Origin: PALSA-505 sp036501145
Lineage (GTDB): Bacteria > Actinomycetota > Actinomycetes > Streptosporangiales > Streptosporangiaceae
Assembly: GCA_036501145.1 (NCBI GenBank)
Contig: DASYAV010000238.1
Span: forward strand, 105,395 to 169,394
DNA: 64,000 bases
Direction of reading: 5' to 3'
Shown: in pieces, positions 25,162 through 34,151 of the stretch
Layout of the letters: the number at the start of each line of letters is the position of its first letter
Numbering within the stretch: position 1 is the first letter of the stretch
Program-made: the position numbers and the translations under genes
The notes under the pieces: model-generated
Seen by the model: only the letters and a program-made list of their open reading frames with translations
Database searches by the model: none
Told to the model about the DNA's origin: nothing

Positions 25162-26027
25162 TCAGCGGGCATCGATGATCATCTCGGGGAGTACATAGCG
25201 GCCCGGGCTCAGCCCGTGTGCCCTGAGTGTGTCCTGGATCTGCATGATGTGGCCGGGCGTGAGCTGCAGCGGCGGCTCGTCCGGCTGGTAGGCCCAGCCC
25301 ACCGGGTAGTCCTGCCCCGGCGTGGTCGTCATCTCGATGTGGCAGCCGAGCACGTGGCTCACCGGATGCGCCCCGCACCAGTCCGCCAGACGGTCGATCG
25401 TGCGGACGAAGGCCGGCCAGTCGGACACGTACAGCCGGCCGGGGCAGATGGTGTCCCCGGTGAACAGGATCTGTGTGCGGCGGTCGTAGTACGTGACCGC
25501 CGCCTCGTGGTGGCCCGGCGTGTCGAGGCAGTCGATGACGCGGCCGCCGAGATCGAGTTCTGTCACCGCGTCCTGCCCGGCGGTGAAGCCGAAGAACGGC
25601 CACGCCGCGTCCCGCTTCGCGCCCACCACCTGGGTGTGCGGGCGGCCGGTGAACTGGCCGTCGGCGGCGGTGTGGTCGCCGTGCGGGTGCGTGTGCAGCA
25701 CCAGCAGCCCGTAGTCGCCGGCGTGCCGGTGGGCGGCCGTCCACCGCTCGATGACCGCATCCACCGTGGCCCGCAGCGGGAAGAACTCAGGTCCGCGGTC
25801 GGCCCGGTGTCCAGCAGCACGGCCCGGTCGCGGCCGAACAGCAGGAACATGAACGGGGCCTCCCAGTGCACCGCCATGTTCTGGCGCAGCACGTAGGTGT
25901 CCTCGTCGTAGGCGTGCACCTGGATGTCGGGATCGGTGTTGTACTTGGGCGCGGCCGACCCGTGGATCCACCTGACGTCCAGGTTGCCCGCCGCCGCACC
26001 GGCACCGGACCCGGCCGAAGCAGTCAT
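25162..26027 (-). pseudogene. Metallo-beta-lactamase-fold hydrolase, frameshifted
   Basis: The N-terminal third (MTASAGSGAGAAAGNLDVRW to VLLDTGPTAD) reads in one frame from the ATG at 26027; the rest (PEFFPLRATVDAVIERW, the metal motif LHTHPHGDHTA, DTPGHHEAAVTYYD, LFTGDTICPG, LGCHIEMTTTPG) reads in another. Restoring one base in the CC run at about 25790-25791 (plus-strand GG) would give GPTADPEFFPLR and a continuous 288-residue protein. All zinc-binding motifs are intact. It is therefore either a very recent pseudogene or a sequencing error in a C run. Function would be a general MBL hydrolase of unknown substrate. Confidence 0.85.
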
Positions 26028-26148
26028 GGGGGGAAGCTACCACCGGCCGCGGGAGGCGCCGCGGCGGCCACGACGCTGGGCCCTGGCGTCGGTTGATCAA
26101 CGTGCGTAGGGTGCGGGAGGACGGCTGCCGCCAGAGAGGGGACCCGAC

Positions 26149-27858
26149 ATGAGGATCGGCAAACGCGGCGTCACGGGACGGGTGGCGACGTTCGGCGCGG
26201 TGCTCCTCGCTGCCGGGATGCTGGCCGCCTTAACGCCCACGCACAGCGCCCAGGCCGCGTACGGCGGGAAGGTACTGCTGGTCGGGAAGTTCAACGGCAA
26301 GGCCGGCCAGTACCACACGATCCAGGCGGCGGTGAACGCGGCCAAGCCGGGTGACTGGATCCTGGTCGGCCCCGGGGACTATCACGAGATCGCCGACGAG
26401 GCCGGCCAGCACGGCAGCTTCGCCGACGGGCAGATGGGCGGGGTGTACATCACCAAGTCCGGCCTGACGCTGCGCGGCATGGACCGCAACTCGGTCGTCG
26501 TCGACGGCACCAACCCGGGCGCCCCGGCCTGCAGCCGCGCGCCGGGCGCACAGAACTACGGCGTGCCCGGGCCCAACGGGGTGCCGGAGGGCCGCAACGG
26601 CATCGTGGTGTGGAAAGCGAACGACGTCCGCGTCCAGAACCTCACCGTCTGCAACTTCCTGGCCGGCACCGGGGCGTCCGGCAACGAGATCTGGTGGAAC
26701 GGCGGCGATGAGTCGGGCAAGATCGGCGAGACCGGCTACTGGGGCAGCTACCTGACCGCCACCTCAACGTTCTTCGGCAACGAGACCACCGCGGCCGAAT
26801 ACGGCATCTTCTCCAGCAACGCGGCCGGCCCGGCGGGCTGGAACCAGCTGTACGCGAGCAACATGAACGACTCCGGCACCTACGTCGGCGCCTGCAAGCA
26901 GCGATGCGACGTGGTCATGAACCACATGTGGATGGAGAACAACGCGCTCGGCTACTCCGGGACCAACTCCGGCGGGACCGTCGTCATCGAGAACTCGCAG
27001 TTCGACCAGAACCAGGACGGCCTGGACACCAACACGCAGGTCGTCGGCGACCCGCCCGCGCCGCAGAACGGCCAGTGCCCGAACGGCGGGACCAGCCCGA
27101 TCACCCACACCAACTCGTGCTGGGTGCTGATCCACAACTACCTGCACAACAACAACAACCCGACCGCCCCCGCGGAGGGCAGCGCGGCCGCGGGCCCGGT
27201 CGGCACCGGGATGACCATCTCCGGAGGCCGCTTCGACACGGTGATGGACAACACCATCAGCCACAACGGCGCCTGGGGCATCCTGTTCATCCCCTACGCC
27301 CAGCAGGGCAAGCCCAGCCTGCACCAGACCTGCAGCGGATCCGGCGGGCACAAGGTCCCCGGGTTCGGCTGCGTGCTCGACCCGGAAGGTGATGCGCTGC
27401 TGGACAACACGTTCAGCGACAACGGCTACTTCGGCAACCCGAGCAACTCCGACTACGGGCAGATCACGCTGTTCGGCGGCGAGCCGCAGAACTGCTACCA
27501 GGGCAACGACGCCCCCGACGGCAGCGCACCCGCCAACCTGGAGCAGAAGCAGGCCACCTGCGGGGTCACCACCAAGGCCGGGAACGCCGGCGGGCAGTTG
27601 TTCCCGCAGGTGCTGTGCGACACCGGGCTGGCCGCCTGCCCGCCGGGCGCCAAGTACCCGAAGCCGAACGGCACAGTGCACCTCAAGGCGCTGCCGATCG
27701 GCCTGCCGACCATGCCGAATCCGTGCGCGGGCGTGCCCGCCAACCCCTGGTGCCCAGGCGGCATGCCCTACTCCGCCGGCCACCGCGTGGCGTCCAGCGC
27801 CGGCGGGGCCATGGGCATCACCGGCCCTCCGGCAGGCAGGCGAGCCCCCACCGGCTGA
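26149..27858 (+). CDS. Secreted right-handed parallel beta-helix protein
   Basis: 569 residues with a Sec signal peptide: RIGKRGVTGR, hydrophobic VATFGAVLLAAGMLAAL, and a likely cut after THSAQA. The mature protein opens with YHTIQAAVNAAKPGDWILVGPGDYHE, the standard start of pectate-lyase-like parallel beta-helices, and continues with Asn-rich turns (FDQNQDGLDTN, IHNYLHNNNNP, MDNTISHNGAWGI). Several cysteines suggest disulfides. No catalytic residues are assignable, so polysaccharide binding or cleavage is only a possibility. GTG-free ATG start with GAGAGGGG upstream. Stands alone between convergent neighbours. Confidence 0.8.
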   Translation: MRIGKRGVTGRVATFGAVLLAAGMLAALTPTHSAQAAYGGKVLLVGKFNGKAGQYHTIQAAVNAAKPGDWILVGPGDYHEIADEAGQHGSFADGQMGGVYITKSGLTLRGMDRNSVVVDGTNPGAPACSRAPGAQNYGVPGPNGVPEGRNGIVVWKANDVRVQNLTVCNFLAGTGASGNEIWWNGGDESGKIGETGYWGSYLTATSTFFGNETTAAEYGIFSSNAAGPAGWNQLYASNMNDSGTYVGACKQRCDVVMNHMWMENNALGYSGTNSGGTVVIENSQFDQNQDGLDTNTQVVGDPPAPQNGQCPNGGTSPITHTNSCWVLIHNYLHNNNNPTAPAEGSAAAGPVGTGMTISGGRFDTVMDNTISHNGAWGILFIPYAQQGKPSLHQTCSGSGGHKVPGFGCVLDPEGDALLDNTFSDNGYFGNPSNSDYGQITLFGGEPQNCYQGNDAPDGSAPANLEQKQATCGVTTKAGNAGGQLFPQVLCDTGLAACPPGAKYPKPNGTVHLKALPIGLPTMPNPCAGVPANPWCPGGMPYSAGHRVASSAGGAMGITGPPAGRRAPTG

Positions 27859-27893
27859 CGGCACGGCGGGACCACCTAGCCTGGCAGCGGCCG

Positions 27894-29096
27894 TCAGCCA
27901 CCCGTGGACGGACGGCGCCCGGTGAGCGCGGCCACCGGTGAATGGAGGCTGCGGGCCTGACCGGCCAGGATCACCATCCGCGGGATCAGCAGGCGCTCGA
28001 CGACCTCGGTGGCGCCCGCCGCGTCAGGCAGCACCCAGCTCCCCGAGCGGAGTTCGAAGACCGAGAGGTCGCCATCCGCGCCAGGCGCGAGCAGGCCGGT
28101 GCGGCCCGCCCGCCGGATGACCCCGGCCGGGGTAGCGGTGGTGGCCCGGATGACATCGGCGAGGTCCATGCCGACGTGCAGCAGCTTCGAGAGAGTGGTT
28201 GCCTGGTCATAGGCCGGTCCGTCGACGTTGTGCGCGTGCAGGTCGCTGGAGATCGTGTCGGGCGCGAAGCCCTGGCTGATCGCGGCGCGTGCCACACGGT
28301 AGGCGAAGCTGCCCACGCCGTGACCGACGTCGAACAGCACGCCGCGCTCGCGCGCCCGCATGACGCCGGGCGCCAGCCGGCCGCGCTCGTCGAGTATGCC
28401 GCCCTCGTTTCCGTGGAAACAGTGGGTGACCACATCACCGCTCCGCAGCCGCGGCAGCAGCCAGCTCAGCCCGGGGCGCATGTCGATCACGTGCACCATG
28501 AGGGGCAGGCCGAGCGCGTCGGCGGCCTCGGTGGCCAGGCGCAAGGCGGGCGCCGGGTCCTCGCCCACCATCTGGTGGCCCAGCCTGACCTTGATCCCGA
28601 TGATCAGGCCGGGATGCTCGCGGGCCCGGGCGGTCGCCTGCGCCGGGGATGCCCAGCGCAGGTCCTCAAGTTCGCCGACCAGGTTCGTGATCATGCCCTG
28701 CACGGCTATGTTCAGGAAGGCCACGATCCGGGTCTGTGACCCGGCAATGACGTAGCGGCGCAGGCCGGGGAACGTCTGGGCACCCGACGAGCCGGCGTCG
28801 ACCGCGGTCGTCACCCCCCGGCCCAGGCAGTACGTGTCGGGCTCGATGCCGTAGTGCGACACGCCCGGGTACAGGTGGGTGTGCAGGTCGACCATCCCGG
28901 GCGTCACGATCAGGCCGGCCGCGTCGATTACGCTTCCGGCTGCTGCGGGCCTGGCTGCGGGGGGCACTGTGCCGGTTTCTGCCGGGTCCGCCGCGACGCG
29001 GGTGATGACGGCGTCGTCGATCCGGACGCTCGCCGTGGCGTCGATCCCCTGCCCCGGGTCGAGCACGCGGCCGCCAGTGACCGTCAGGCTGGTCAC
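27894..29096 (-). CDS. Amidohydrolase/deacetylase-family metallohydrolase
   Basis: 400 residues. Dihydroorotase-like TIM barrel with the metal motif GMVDLHTHLYPG near residue 70, IGIKVRLGHQM (position of the bridging Lys), VMVHVID and HCFHGNEGGI, VLFDVGHGVGSF and ISSDLHAHNVDG. This is the amidohydrolase/deacetylase branch (related to putative D-aminoacylases and dihydroorotases). GTG start overlaps the stop of the upstream aminotransferase by GTGA, so the two are translationally coupled. Substrate unknown; hydrolysis of a cyclic or N-acyl amide is likely. Confidence 0.8.
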   Translation of the reverse strand: MTSLTVTGGRVLDPGQGIDATASVRIDDAVITRVAADPAETGTVPPAARPAAAGSVIDAAGLIVTPGMVDLHTHLYPGVSHYGIEPDTYCLGRGVTTAVDAGSSGAQTFPGLRRYVIAGSQTRIVAFLNIAVQGMITNLVGELEDLRWASPAQATARAREHPGLIIGIKVRLGHQMVGEDPAPALRLATEAADALGLPLMVHVIDMRPGLSWLLPRLRSGDVVTHCFHGNEGGILDERGRLAPGVMRARERGVLFDVGHGVGSFAYRVARAAISQGFAPDTISSDLHAHNVDGPAYDQATTLSKLLHVGMDLADVIRATTATPAGVIRRAGRTGLLAPGADGDLSVFELRSGSWVLPDAAGATEVVERLLIPRMVILAGQARSLHSPVAALTGRRPSTGG

Positions 29097-30448
29097 AGCA
29101 GACGCTCGGCTTGCAGCCGCGGCAACACCGCCGCGAACGCGCGGACGGTCTGCTCCACCTCACGATCGCCGTGCTCAGTGCTCAGGAACCCCGACCCGTG
29201 GAAGAGGTGGACCCCCTCGCTGAGCATGCCGCAGTGCAGGGCCGGTGAGAGCCGCGACGGTATCCCGGCCTTCAGCGCGGCCGGCCGGAGCTCATCCGCC
29301 GGCGGGTCGCTGGCGAACAGCAGGTGAAACGTCGAACTCTCCCCGTAGGCGCGGCCCGCGACGCCGCATCGCTCGAACACCGAGGTGAGCTCGGCGCGCA
29401 GCGCGGCCGCGACCCCAGCGGCGCGGGCCTGCGCCTGTCCCGGAGCGGCCAGCCGCAACGCCGCCAGGCCGGCCGCGGCAGACAGCGGGTGCGCGTTGTG
29501 CGTGCCGGGATGCGCCACGCCGCGCGGATCGTGACCGGCCCGGCCAATGTGGTCCATCAGGTCCGCCCGGCCGCACACCGCGCCCCCCGGCATGCCGCCG
29601 GCCAGCACCTTGCCGAGAACGGTCAGGTCAGGGTGGACCCCGGCGGCCTGCTGCACACCCCCGGGCGCCCAGCGGAAGCCGGTCACGACCTCATCGAAGA
29701 TGAGCACCGTCCCGGCGGAGTCGGCGAGGCGGCGTGCCTGCGCCAGGAACCCGGCGGGCAGCGGCACCGTCGCCCAGGCTGCCCCCGACGGCTCGAGTAT
29801 GACGGCGGCCACATCCCCGCCACCGAGTGCCGCCGCGAGAGCGGGCGGGTCGGCCGCGATGACCACCGTGCCCGCCGCCTGCGGCGGCAGGCCGGCCGTG
29901 TCCGGCCGGTCGAACGGTGCGTCGGCGCCGAGTGCGACCTGATCGTGCCAGCCGTGGAAGTGCCCGGCCAGCTTCACGATCTTGCCCCGGCCGGTGGCCG
30001 CCCTGGCCAGGCGCAGCGCCAGCAGCGACGCCTCGGTGCCGCTCGATGTGAAGCGGACACGCTCGGCCGACGGGACCAGCCGGGTGACCATCTCGGCCCA
30101 GTCGGCCTCGAGTTCGTGGCACGCCCCGGGATGGAACGACCTGGTCGCCTGCTCCCGGACCACCTCGACGACGGCCGGATGGCTGTGGCCGAAGAGCAGG
30201 GCTCCGTGGCCCATGACGTAGCAGATGAGCTCGTGCCCGTCCAGGTCGCGCTTGCGGGCGCCCGCGGCCGTGGCCACGGCCACCGGGAACGGGTCGGCCA
30301 GCCGCACGTCGTGGGTGACCCCACCGGGCAGCAGCCGCCGCGCCCTGGTGCTCAGCGCAGCCGACCGAGGATTCTCCGCAGCCCACCGCCCGACCAGGCC
30401 ATCACCTGCTGACGGGCTTCCCGCGGCCTGGGCCGGACGAGTGCGCAT
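29093..30448 (-). CDS. Class III aminotransferase, glutamate-1-semialdehyde aminomutase-like
   Basis: 451 residues. PLP-binding features: RFTSSGTEASLLALRLARA, LIFDEVVTGFRWAPGG and the Schiff-base lysine in DLTVLGKVLAGGMPGGAVCG (about K280). The N-terminus RRLLPGGVTHDVR and HGALLFGHSHPAVVEVV are the GSAM-like signature. It is unlikely to be HemL itself: context is catabolic and the sequence differs from HemL in the substrate loop. Paired with the overlapping amidohydrolase; together they could release and then process an amino-aldehyde or amino acid. Confidence 0.82.
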   Translation of the reverse strand: MRTRPAQAAGSPSAGDGLVGRWAAENPRSAALSTRARRLLPGGVTHDVRLADPFPVAVATAAGARKRDLDGHELICYVMGHGALLFGHSHPAVVEVVREQATRSFHPGACHELEADWAEMVTRLVPSAERVRFTSSGTEASLLALRLARAATGRGKIVKLAGHFHGWHDQVALGADAPFDRPDTAGLPPQAAGTVVIAADPPALAAALGGGDVAAVILEPSGAAWATVPLPAGFLAQARRLADSAGTVLIFDEVVTGFRWAPGGVQQAAGVHPDLTVLGKVLAGGMPGGAVCGRADLMDHIGRAGHDPRGVAHPGTHNAHPLSAAAGLAALRLAAPGQAQARAAGVAAALRAELTSVFERCGVAGRAYGESSTFHLLFASDPPADELRPAALKAGIPSRLSPALHCGMLSEGVHLFHGSGFLSTEHGDREVEQTVRAFAAVLPRLQAERLL

Positions 30449-30601
30449 GCGGACACCACCACCCCTTCAGGTACGCCGGCGTTCCGTCAGCCTACGGCGG
30501 GCGGCCTGACCGGCGCGATACCCGGCGCCCTGCTCCGGCACCACGGCGGTAGACTCGCCGGGCCCCGGCCCGCTGGCTCCATCAGGGAGGTGCGACCAGC
30601 G

Positions 30602-31558
30602 ATGAGCTCGTCCTCCGCCGGCTCACCACCCGGCCCGAAGCGAGATTTCATTGGCTACGGCCCGCATCCGCCGGATGTCCGCTGGCCGGACGACTCCCTG
30701 ATCGCCATCAACCTGGTCGTCAACTACGAAGAGGGCGGCGAGTACGAACTGGGCGCCGACGGCGTGAACGACACGTGGGGCGAGTCCTCGTACCAGTACG
30801 CACCGGAGATCCGCGACCTCGGCACCGAAGGGCACATGGAGTACGGCAGCCGGGTGGGGATCTGGCGGCTGTGCCGCATGTTCGACCGCTACCAGATCGA
30901 CGTGACCTTCAACGCCTGCGCCCGTGCCGTGGAGCGCAACCCGCCACTGTGTGACTGGCTGCGGAGCCGCGGACACGACATCCTCGGCCACGGCTACCAC
31001 TGGTACGGCCCGGACACGGAGGCCGGTGCCCGGATGACGCGGGCGGAGGAGCGAGCCGAGATCCACGCGGCGGTCACGTCGCTGGAGCGGACGACCGGGC
31101 AGCGCCCGCGCGGCTGGATGGTGCGCTCGTTCCCGACCGTGCACACCCGGGAGCTGCTGGCCTCCGAAGGCGGCTTCCTGTACGACTCGGACTCCGCCAA
31201 CGACGAGCTGCCCTACTACGTGACGGCCCTCGGCAAGCCCTTCCTCGTCGTGCCGTACTCGAAAGTGCACAATGACAACCGGTACCTGATGCTCCCTGGC
31301 TACGGCTCGCCCCGCGACTTCCGCGACAATCTGCGGCTCGCACTGGACTACCTGCTCGACGAGGCCAGGCGCGGGCACGGCGGCCGGCTGATGTCGGTCG
31401 GCGTGCACTCCCGCTGGAGCGGGCAGCCGGGGCGTGCGTCGGCGGTGCGCGACTTTATCGAGTACGCGCTGCAGTGCGACGGCGTCAGCTTCATGCGCCG
31501 GATCGACGTGGCGGAGTACTGGCTCGCGGCCTTCCCGCCGGTCAGCCCCGCCGGATAA
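30602..31558 (+). CDS. Polysaccharide deacetylase family protein, PuuE (allantoinase)-like
   Basis: 318 residues from the ATG at 30602. NodB-type fold with the PuuE-style features: DDSLIAINLVVNYEEGGE at the start, GSRVGIWRLCRMFDRYQIDVTFNACARAVE, RGHDILGHGYHW, then GWMVRSFPTVHTRELLASEGGFLYDSDSANDELPYY and LMSVGVHSRWSGQPGRASAVRDFI near the end. PuuE-type enzymes hydrolyse allantoin or related cyclic ureides, and are often annotated generically as deacetylases. Nearly the whole gene lies antisense to the open C-terminal frame of the MFS gene. Substrate not proven. Confidence 0.8.
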   Translation: MSSSSAGSPPGPKRDFIGYGPHPPDVRWPDDSLIAINLVVNYEEGGEYELGADGVNDTWGESSYQYAPEIRDLGTEGHMEYGSRVGIWRLCRMFDRYQIDVTFNACARAVERNPPLCDWLRSRGHDILGHGYHWYGPDTEAGARMTRAEERAEIHAAVTSLERTTGQRPRGWMVRSFPTVHTRELLASEGGFLYDSDSANDELPYYVTALGKPFLVVPYSKVHNDNRYLMLPGYGSPRDFRDNLRLALDYLLDEARRGHGGRLMSVGVHSRWSGQPGRASAVRDFIEYALQCDGVSFMRRIDVAEYWLAAFPPVSPAG

Positions 31559-32887
31559 GCGAACCCGGCGGCTGCGTTCTGCCCACGATGCCCTGGCGCC
31601 GGGGAGATGACGGGCGAGGGCGGCCCCCAGCACGGTCAGGCACGTCGCGGCGGTCAGTGCGAACACCAGCCGCGGGCTGACCCGCTCCACGGCGAACCCG
31701 GCCATGACCGGGCTGAGCAGGGCGGTGCCCGACCATATCCCGTTGAGCACTCCCATCATCACCCCGAGCCCGGCTCCGCTCTCGTCTGCCGCCGCCGCGG
31801 CCAGCGGGTAGGCGACCGTCCACATGACCGAGCGCGCGGCCGTGGTCGCGCACTGCATTGCGATGATCGCCAGAGGGGCCGAGCTCAGCGCGGCCGGCAA
31901 CAACGCGACGGCCAGGGCGAGCATGCTCGCGATGACCACGCGGTGCCGCACCGCGCGCCGCCCCGCTGCCACGGTCGCGGTGCTCCCCGCCACGAACAGC
32001 ATCCCCGCGGCGGCGAAGACCAGGCCGATCCGGGTCGGCGACGCACCCGCCGCGTGCAACTCGTCCGGCACCAGCAGAGCGGACACCCCGGTCGTGAGGC
32101 CGGCGGTGAGGATCGCGGCCGCGGCGGTGAGGGTGCCGCGATCGCCTGCCGCGGCACGGAAGCCCGCGGCTGCCCGCGCGGTAGGCCGGGATGGCCGGGC
32201 CGGCGCCCGCAACAGGCTCAGGGCTGCGGTGACCAGCGCGAAGACGCCCGCCGCAGCGAGAAAGGGGACCGTCAGCCCCAGGTAAGTGACGAGCACCCCG
32301 GACAGCGCGGGCCCGACGACGCCGCCGGCCCCCGAACTGGCCACGGAGCCGCCCAGGCCCGGCCCGCCGGTGCCGGATTCAGCCAGCCAGGACAGGCCGG
32401 CGGTCCAGATCACCGCGTAGCCGGCGCCGAACCCTAGCCGCGACGCCAGCAGGACCGGGAAGGAGCCCGCCTCCGCCTGGACGAGGGACGCCGCGGCGAT
32501 CAGCCCACCGGCCGCGAGCGTGAGCCGCCTGGCGCCGAACCGGTCAGACAGCGTGCCGGCCGGCAGCGAGACGACCAGCATGGCGAACCCGGCGGCACCG
32601 AGCAGCAGGCCTTGTTCGGTGCCGGACAGGCCGAAGCGGCGCGTGTAGGCAGGAAGTATCGGCACCAGCGCGAACTGGGCCGCCGAACCCGCCAGGGTGA
32701 GGGTGTAAAGCAGGCAGCGCAGCAGCCGCGTCCTGGACGGCTCCCGGTCCGGCTGGTGCCGCCGCGCATCCCCCCGGAAGACGGACGCCAGCCGCGGCTG
32801 GCCCGGGCGGCCGGCGGCTGCCTCGCGCACGATTCCCTCCCGTGGCCCGCTTCGGTCCTGCGCGCCTGGCCGGTCCTGCGCCGTCAT
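30623..32887 (-). CDS. MFS transporter with open C-terminal frame
   Basis: From the ATG at 32887 the frame gives 754 residues, but only the first 440 or so form a 12-helix major facilitator (FALVPILPAYTRRFGLSGTEQGLLLGAAGFAM, LPAGTLSDRFGARRLTLAAGGL, SRLGFGAGYAVIWTAG, and a second half ending VFALTAATCLTVLGAALARHL). Homology ends near base 31600. The remaining 310 residues are charged, His/Arg/Val-rich and exactly antisense to the PuuE-like gene, so they are probably not a real domain. A stop exists in the neighbouring frame at 31542, suggesting the natural stop was lost by an indel. Divergent from a LysR regulator. Confidence 0.7.
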   Translation of the reverse strand: MTAQDRPGAQDRSGPREGIVREAAAGRPGQPRLASVFRGDARRHQPDREPSRTRLLRCLLYTLTLAGSAAQFALVPILPAYTRRFGLSGTEQGLLLGAAGFAMLVVSLPAGTLSDRFGARRLTLAAGGLIAAASLVQAEAGSFPVLLASRLGFGAGYAVIWTAGLSWLAESGTGGPGLGGSVASSGAGGVVGPALSGVLVTYLGLTVPFLAAAGVFALVTAALSLLRAPARPSRPTARAAAGFRAAAGDRGTLTAAAAILTAGLTTGVSALLVPDELHAAGASPTRIGLVFAAAGMLFVAGSTATVAAGRRAVRHRVVIASMLALAVALLPAALSSAPLAIIAMQCATTAARSVMWTVAYPLAAAAADESGAGLGVMMGVLNGIWSGTALLSPVMAGFAVERVSPRLVFALTAATCLTVLGAALARHLPGARASWAERSRRVRLSGGADRREGREPVLRHVDPAHEADAVALQRVLDKVAHRRRTPRLPAPAGVHADRHQPAAVPAPGLVEQVVQCEPQIVAEVAGRAVAREHQVPVVIVHFRVRHDEEGLAEGRHVVGQLVVGGVRVVQEAAFGGQQLPGVHGRERAHHPAARALPGRPLQRRDRRVDLGSLLRPRHPGTGLRVRAVPVVAVAEDVVSAAPQPVTQWRVALHGTGAGVEGHVDLVAVEHAAQPPDPHPAAVLHVPFGAEVADLRCVLVRGLAPRVVHAVGAQFVLAALFVVDDQVDGDQGVVRPADIRRMRAVANEISLRAGW

Positions 32888-32953
32888 GACCCGCGCATCC
32901 GCCAGCCTAATATGAGCAATGCTGGTGATAAATTGCAGAAATGGGCCAGCTAC

Positions 32954-32970
32954 GATCGATAACATCGATC
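32954..32970. promoter_or_regulatory. LysR-type operator (T-N11-A dyad)
   Basis: GATCGAT-AAC-ATCGATC is a perfect dyad between the divergent MFS and LysR genes. It contains TCGATAACATCGA (32956-32968), which fits the T-N11-A consensus of LysR-type regulators. It lies ten bases before the chosen LysR start, suited to autoregulation and control of the MFS gene. Confidence 0.6.
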
Positions 32971-32979
32971 AAAAGCGGG

Positions 32980-33870
32980 ATGGGCCTGCGTGAGCTGCGG
33001 GCGGTGCTGGCCGTGGCGGAACTCGGGTCATTCCGGAGGGCCGCAGCCGAGCTCGGGTACACCCAGTCGGCACTGTCGCATCAGGTGTCGGCGCTCGAAG
33101 CCGCGCTCGGCTGGGCGCTGTTCCACCGCCCTGGCGGCCGGGCGCAGGTGCGGCTGACCCGGGCCGGCGAGGCGGTCTGCCGCCGGGCGCGGCGTGCGCT
33201 AGGCGAGGTGGAGGCGATCGCCGCCGACGCCGAGGCGGCCGAACGCGGCCAGCGCGTCCGCGTCCGGGTCGGTGTTTCGCAGACGGCGGCGGCCGAGATC
33301 ATGCCGTCCGCGCTGCGTGCGTTCCGGGCGGACCATCCGGGTGTGGAGGTCCTGCTGAGCGACACCGACGACTGGGCCGTGCCAGAGGCACTCAGTCAGG
33401 GCCGGCTTGATCTTGGGTTTGCCATGAATCCCGAGCCGGACGGCCGGATCGAGGCGGTGCCGGTGCTCAACGACCCGTGGGTGATCCTCACCCGGCGGGG
33501 CAGCGAGATCGCTGGGCTGGAGCATCCAGGTTTCGATGTGCTGGACGGGCTGGATCTGGTGGCCTGGACCAAGCGATGGCCGGGCCAGGTCGCGGTGGAG
33601 CGTGCCCTCCGCCGTCGGGGCATCCTGCCGCGGATCGTCTACCGCACCGATGACAACCTGGCCCTTCAGCGGCTGGTGGCGGCCGGGCTCGGCCACGCGT
33701 GCCTCGGGCACCTGGCCGCGCGCCGGGCGGTCGATCCGGCGCTCACCTGGCTGTCGCCAGGCGATCTGCTCACCCCGCGCGAGCTCACGCTGTGCTACCC
33801 GCGGCACCGGCATCTGACGGCCACCACTCTCGCACTCATCGCGGCCATCCGCGGGCAGGCCATACCGTAA
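32980..33870 (+). CDS. LysR-family transcriptional regulator
   Basis: 296 residues from the ATG at 32980 (MGLRELRAVLAVAELGSFRRAAAELGYTQSALSHQVSALE), which gives the canonical LysR N-terminus; an in-frame ATG at 32941 would place an operator dyad inside the gene. The effector-binding domain (VRVRVGVSQTAAAEIMPSALRAFRADHPGVEV, LDLGFAM) follows. Divergent to the MFS transporter, which is its probable target. Confidence 0.88.
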   Translation: MGLRELRAVLAVAELGSFRRAAAELGYTQSALSHQVSALEAALGWALFHRPGGRAQVRLTRAGEAVCRRARRALGEVEAIAADAEAAERGQRVRVRVGVSQTAAAEIMPSALRAFRADHPGVEVLLSDTDDWAVPEALSQGRLDLGFAMNPEPDGRIEAVPVLNDPWVILTRRGSEIAGLEHPGFDVLDGLDLVAWTKRWPGQVAVERALRRRGILPRIVYRTDDNLALQRLVAAGLGHACLGHLAARRAVDPALTWLSPGDLLTPRELTLCYPRHRHLTATTLALIAAIRGQAIP

Positions 33871-33975
33871 CGAGCCGGCCTCTGCCGCGCCGATAGCCCG
33901 CCCAGGGCGCTTCCGCGGCCGGCGTGCCCCCTTACCGCAGCGCCAGCCAGATCCGCGCAGGCTGGCCAAGCAGCG

Positions 33976-34032
33976 CCCGGCATCGGAGCCCAGGGCGATC
34001 TTCACGCCCGCCTTCCGGGCGGTTCGCAGGCT
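33976..34032 (-). pseudogene. Possible amidohydrolase remnant
   Basis: The minus strand here translates as SLRTARKAGVKIALGSDAG, which looks like the conserved late strand of imidazolonepropionase/prolidase-type amidohydrolases (a GVxIALGSDAG element). No open frame with family features continues on either side. It sits in the 281-base gap between the LysR and oxidoreductase genes; the rest of that gap holds nothing else I recognise. Short match, so tentative. Confidence 0.3.
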
Positions 34033-34151
34033 GGCCGCGCCCGGCCCGTTCGCAGCCGGCGGAGCGGGTGGGGCGGACGTTACTATGCGGACGGTAGCAA
34101 CCCAGTTCCTGGGTCGGCGTGCCAGGCGCGCCCGGGATAGCAGGAGGTGAC

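Noticed and set aside
29093..30448. Calling the GSAM-like aminotransferase HemL of tetrapyrrole synthesis
   Set aside because: It is coupled to an amidohydrolase in a catabolic setting with no other hem genes nearby, and the family is broad.
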